Assembly (NCBI GenBank): GCA_030830565.1
Contig: JAURMR010000033.1
Location: 1 to 37,175, forward strand
DNA: 37,175 nt
Direction of reading: 5' to 3'
Source: Acidimicrobiales bacterium
Lineage (GTDB): Bacteria > Actinomycetota > Acidimicrobiia > Acidimicrobiales > Acidimicrobilacustridaceae
The notes beneath the pieces are model-generated. The model was not told where the DNA came from, ran no database searches, and worked only from the letters and a program-made list of their open reading frames with translations. Below, in pieces: positions 34,301 to 37,175 of the stretch. Position 1 is the first letter of the stretch. Every line of letters begins with the position of its first letter. The position numbers were made by a program, and so were the translations under genes.

Positions 34301-35353
34301 TCATGGCGCAGGAATGGTGGGTTGCCCTTGTGCTTTGAGAACCGAGTTGAGGATCGAAAGGTCATAGATCCCGTCGAGTGAAACAGGGTCGAGAAGGCCC
34401 ACCGCTTCGGCATGTTCCGCAGAGGTCGTCAGCGAAAGCGCAACGGGATCATTCGTGAAGACGAGGTTCTTCCACGCTGCTTCGATCACTGAAGAAGCGA
34501 TTCCCTTGCCGGTGTATTTCGTGATCGCGTCATTCACGATCTTCTTTGTCTCGGCAGGATTCGCATTGACGAATGCGTTGGCAGCAACCTGACCCTCGAT
34601 CAAGCGCCTCACAGCATCGGGATGCTTGTTGAGGAACTCCGTGCGGACGATGAGTTGGGTAGTGACGAACTTCCCGCCAGGCCAGAGAGATGCTTCGTCA
34701 ACGAGGACCTTTCCGCCACCCTCCTGAACCAATCGGGTCGCCCAAGGTTCGGGCACCCACGCGCCGGCGATAGCTCCGCTCTTGAATCCTTCGAGAGTCT
34801 GCGAATTTTCCTGGGGGATAATCGCAACATCACCACCGCCCTTCGTATCGGTCTTCAAGTCGTTGTCCTTGAGCCACCACCGAAGGGCGACGTCTTGGGT
34901 CCCTCCGAGCTGGGGTGTCGCCACCTTCTTTCCCTTGAGGTCGGACGCCGAGTTGATGTCGGCCTTCACGACGAGCGACGCTCCACCGGAGGTAGCACCG
35001 GAGATGATGCGGACCGCTTCGCCATTCGACTTCGCGTACGCGTTGATTGTCGGATTCGGACCGATGTAGGTGGCATCGAGAGCTCCCGAAAAAAGTGCCT
35101 CGACCGCAGCAGGACCGGCGTTGAACAAACTTGTCTCGAGCGTGTCATCACTGAGCTTCGACTGGAAGATGCCCTGCTCGATGCCGACGATCGCCGTGGA
35201 GTGAGTGAGGTTCGGGAAATAGCCGAGGCGCAGAGTCACCGGGCCGGAATCGGCACCGCTCTTCGAGCCCGTGCTGGACCCGCCACACGCGGCGGCCACC
35301 ATTCCGAGAACAACAACTATCACCAAAAACAGTGAACGGCGCAGTACGGACAT
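34301..35353 (-). CDS. ABC transporter substrate-binding lipoprotein, sulfonate/nitrate/taurine type
   Basis: 350 residues. Lipoprotein signal with the lipobox VAAAC (Cys23), so anchored to the outer face of the membrane. The mature part has the SsuA/NrtA/TauA fold: RLGYFPNLTHSTAIVGIEQGIF, ALFSGALDATYIGPNPTINAY, GKKVATPQLGGTQDVALRWWL and WVPEPWATRLV. Substrate class is probably alkanesulfonate, taurine or a similar anion; nitrate and thiamine-precursor uptake are alternatives. ATG 35353 is fixed by AAGGAG 5 nt upstream. It is divergent from the ATPase and permease genes that complete the transporter. Confidence 0.93.
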   Translation of the reverse strand: MSVLRRSLFLVIVVVLGMVAAACGGSSTGSKSGADSGPVTLRLGYFPNLTHSTAIVGIEQGIFQSKLSDDTLETSLFNAGPAAVEALFSGALDATYIGPNPTINAYAKSNGEAVRIISGATSGGASLVVKADINSASDLKGKKVATPQLGGTQDVALRWWLKDNDLKTDTKGGGDVAIIPQENSQTLEGFKSGAIAGAWVPEPWATRLVQEGGGKVLVDEASLWPGGKFVTTQLIVRTEFLNKHPDAVRRLIEGQVAANAFVNANPAETKKIVNDAITKYTGKGIASSVIEAAWKNLVFTNDPVALSLTTSAEHAEAVGLLDPVSLDGIYDLSILNSVLKAQGQPTIPAP

Positions 35354-35364
35354 CAAAACTCCTT

Positions 35365-35403
35365 ATAACCAAGTTTGTCTATTGGAATGGTGGAGATTAG
35401 TCT
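35365..35403. promoter_or_regulatory. Divergent promoter region and dyad of the ABC transporter
   Basis: An 18 bp dyad of the form ATAnnCAAnnTTGnnTAT (35365-35382) lies just upstream of the lipoprotein ribosome site. Rightward, TTGTCT (35375-35380), 17 bp and TAGTCT (35398-35403) form a good -35/-10 pair whose -35 overlaps the dyad. Leftward, TAATCT (35400-35395) is a possible -10, placing the dyad in the lipoprotein leader. One bound regulator could therefore control both directions. Confidence 0.55.
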
Positions 35404-35469
35404 GTGATCGCCGATTGTCAACTGAATCGGTGGAGTTTCTTTTTCCCACCCGACATCCCCGAGGTCCCG

Positions 35470-36267
35470 ATGACGACCGCCACTGATGCACCCGCCCCCG
35501 ATGGCACCGTTCCCCACTCCCCCGCTGTCCATATCAGCGGGCTCACCCGCGTCTTCGGCCATGGCGAAGACTCCGTCGTTGCAATCGCCGATCTCAACCT
35601 CGACGTCGCCGCAGGGGAATTCGTCTGCCTCGTCGGCGCGTCGGGATGTGGCAAATCGACGCTCCTCAACGTCATCGCCGGACTTGATCGCCCCAGCAGC
35701 GGTGTCGTCGATTCCGGCGGCCGTCGAGTGTCACTCATGTTCCAAGAGGGAGCATTGTTTCCCTGGCTCACTGCGCGACAGAACATTGAACTCTCGCTGC
35801 GGCTTGACGGAGTTCGCGATCGACGTGCACGTCAAAATCGAGCCCTTCAACTCCTCGAACTCGTGCAATTGGCCGATGTGGCAGAGCGCCGGCCACACGA
35901 ACTCTCCGGCGGAATGCGGCAACGAGTTTCCTTGGCCCGAGCGCTGGCTCAGAATTCTTCCATCCTGCTAATGGATGAGCCGTTCGGTGCTCTCGACGCG
36001 ATGACGCGAGACACATTGCACGATGAACTTGAACTCATTTGGGAGCGAACCGGCGTGAGCATCATCTTCGTTACACACAACGTCCGTGAAGCCGCGCGGC
36101 TCGGCGATCGAATCGTCGTCCTAGGAAGTCGCCCGGGACGAGTCATTTCCGAACATCGAATCGACATCAGTCGACCTCGACGCATCGAATCGCCAGAGGT
36201 AAGTGCCCTCGCCGGCGTCGTCACCGAGGAACTTCGTCAGGAGGTTCGTCGTCATGCTTCGCGATGA
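35470..36267 (+). CDS. ABC transporter ATPase, SsuB/TauB type
   Basis: 265 residues. Cytoplasmic nucleotide-binding subunit. Walker A GASGCGKST (about 57-65), Q-loop in MFQEGALFPWLT, signature LSGGMRQRVSLARAL, Walker B ILLMDEPFGALD and H-loop FVTHNVREAA. The FPWLT after the Q-loop is typical of nitrate/sulfonate/taurine importers. ATG 35470 has GAGG 5 nt upstream; an in-frame GTG at 35404 would begin inside the promoter region. The permease gene overlaps its end by 14 bp. Confidence 0.95.
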   Translation: MTTATDAPAPDGTVPHSPAVHISGLTRVFGHGEDSVVAIADLNLDVAAGEFVCLVGASGCGKSTLLNVIAGLDRPSSGVVDSGGRRVSLMFQEGALFPWLTARQNIELSLRLDGVRDRRARQNRALQLLELVQLADVAERRPHELSGGMRQRVSLARALAQNSSILLMDEPFGALDAMTRDTLHDELELIWERTGVSIIFVTHNVREAARLGDRIVVLGSRPGRVISEHRIDISRPRRIESPEVSALAGVVTEELRQEVRRHASR

Positions 36268-37114
36268 CACAGCAGAACTCAGGTCCGAAATCTCGGGGCT
36301 TGACGCTCTCGAAACTGCAGGTGAACCCGCCACACCAGTCGGGCTGAGGATCTGGTCGGCACTTTGGCCGAAGTTCAGCGCTGTCGTCATCGCACTGCTT
36401 TTTTGGCAAATCGTTGTATGGAGTGGATGGAAGCCGACCTATGTTCTTCCTGGACCTGCCGAGGTGTTCGTTGAACTTCGAGGTCTCGTCGTCACCGCAG
36501 AGTTCTGGTATTCCATCGGAATTACCATGCGACGAGCGGCAATCGGATTCGCCATCGCGATCGTGATCGGGACGGTTCTTGGTACTGCTGTCTCTCGATC
36601 ACCACTCCTTCGCCGCGCTGTCGGTTCATTTATCACCGGACTTCAGACGATGCCGTCGATCGTGTGGTTCCCTTTGGCCATCCTGCTGTTCACGCTCACT
36701 GAATCAGCGATCCTCTTCGTCGTCGTCTTGGGCGCCGCACCTGCGATCGCGAACGGGCTTATAAGTGGTGTCGATCAAGTTCCCCCGATCCTGGTCAGAG
36801 CCGGCACTGTCCTCGGAGCGCGCCGCTTCGCCATGTTCCGCCACGTCATCCTTCCCGCCGCGCTTCCCACCTACATCGGCGGCCTCAAACAAGGTTGGGC
36901 ATTCGCTTGGCGCAGCCTCATGGCTGGTGAACTCTTGGTGATCATCGGAAGTGCAGGATCACTTGGAGTCCGACTCGACTACGCACGCACCCTCAGCGAT
37001 GCGCCGCTACTCGTCGCATACATGGTGGTGATCCTGATCATCGGGCTAGTCGTCGACTCGGTCTTCGCATTCTTCGAACGAAGCGTGCGTGAGCGTCGCG
37101 GTCTTGTCTCGTGA
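36254..37114 (+). CDS. ABC transporter permease, SsuC/TauC type
   Basis: 286 residues with six predicted helices and a BPD-transport domain. The EAA loop that contacts the ATPase is near GARRFAMFRHVILPAALPTY. The family-typical YVLPGPAEVF and LQTMPSIVWFPLAILLF are present. ATG 36254 is preceded by AGGAGG (36239-36244, 9 nt spacing) located inside the end of the ATPase gene, so translation is coupled. Together with the lipoprotein at 34301 it completes an importer for a sulfonate- or nitrate-like solute. Confidence 0.95.
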   Translation: MLRDDTAELRSEISGLDALETAGEPATPVGLRIWSALWPKFSAVVIALLFWQIVVWSGWKPTYVLPGPAEVFVELRGLVVTAEFWYSIGITMRRAAIGFAIAIVIGTVLGTAVSRSPLLRRAVGSFITGLQTMPSIVWFPLAILLFTLTESAILFVVVLGAAPAIANGLISGVDQVPPILVRAGTVLGARRFAMFRHVILPAALPTYIGGLKQGWAFAWRSLMAGELLVIIGSAGSLGVRLDYARTLSDAPLLVAYMVVILIIGLVVDSVFAFFERSVRERRGLVS

Positions 37115-37175
37115 GTCAAGGAAGATGCGTCAGCCGCCGATTTGGCTCATCGAACGTGATGGGCGGATGAAGTGG
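37115..37175. other. Right edge of the window, gene assignment undecided
   Basis: Two incomplete frames run off the edge. Rightward, ATG 37125 opens a frame starting MRQPPIWLIER with AAGGA very close upstream. Leftward, a frame ends at 37130 with HFIRPSRSMSQIGG and GC-rich third positions, which would be the C-terminus of a convergent gene. The sequence is too short to choose. Confidence 0.25.

Overview
The window looks like a chromosomal segment of an actinobacterium, most likely of the class Acidimicrobiia. Supporting signs are a PASTA-type Ser/Thr kinase, an F420-dependent luciferase-like oxidoreductase, a relative of the mycothiol-linked Rv2466c reductase, a SepX/GlpR-like membrane protein beside moaC, and the order cysteine desulfurase - mnmA - metE-like - ligA, which resembles Mycobacterium. 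The class assignment is inference from gene content and style; no rRNA is present. I see no phage, insertion sequence, CRISPR array or integron. Nearly all of the window is dense housekeeping and central-metabolism DNA.

Layout. 1-1264: 5' part of a PASTA kinase, leftward, diverging from a small anchored protein. 1.9-8.9 kb: leftward block of HAD protein, ligA, MetE-like protein, mnmA and cysteine desulfurase, interrupted by one rightward membrane protein. 9-10.2 kb: methyltransferase and SRPBCC protein. 10.2-14.2 kb: leftward rhomboid protease, enoyl-CoA hydratase, secreted protein, MeaB and NifU domain. 14.2-16.6 kb: three-gene rightward operon (small membrane protein, DsbA-like reductase, MFS transporter with a SRPBCC-like N-terminus). 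16.6-19.9 kb: hydrolase plus J-domain protein, glpX, and an acyl desaturase under a TetR-type operator. 20-24.6 kb: Moco oxidoreductase, TsaC/Sua5, LLM oxidoreductase, a 54-residue membrane protein, TetR regulator and isochorismatase-like protein. 24.8-30.9 kb: thiolase with a strong terminator, FMN hydroxy-acid oxidase, acyl-CoA synthetase, ilvD. 31-32.8 kb: tRNA-Ala(CGC), SepX/GlpR-like protein, moaC. 32.8-37.1 kb: cupin protein, Rrf2 regulator, and a divergently arranged sulfonate/nitrate-type ABC transporter.

The strongest signal not explained by single genes is a start-site grammar. About sixteen genes have a -10-like hexamer (TANNNT, or a C/G-AGACT variant) ending 6 to 8 nt, usually exactly 6, before an ATG or GTG, with no convincing ribosome site. 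This fits leaderless mRNAs, where the start codon is at the transcript's 5' end. Another group (thiolase, desaturase, ABC transporter, hydroxy-acid oxidase, SepX-like gene, isochorismatase, TetR, LLM oxidoreductase) has Shine-Dalgarno leaders, several with dyad operators. The rule helps decide several starts (J-domain protein, moaC, cupin, methyltransferase, kinase) and exposes a small gene at 23192-23356.

Functional themes: sulfur handling (cysteine desulfurase, MnmA, NifU domain, sulfonate-type ABC transporter with Rrf2), acyl-CoA metabolism (hydratase, MeaB, thiolase, acyl-CoA synthetase, desaturase), molybdenum cofactor (moaC, Moco oxidoreductase) and translation/replication housekeeping (tRNA-Ala, TsaC, LigA). 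I found no clear new multi-gene defence or biosynthetic system. The most promising leads are the leaderless grammar, the SRPBCC-MFS fusion, the triad-less isochorismatase homologue and the dyad between the ABC transporter genes.
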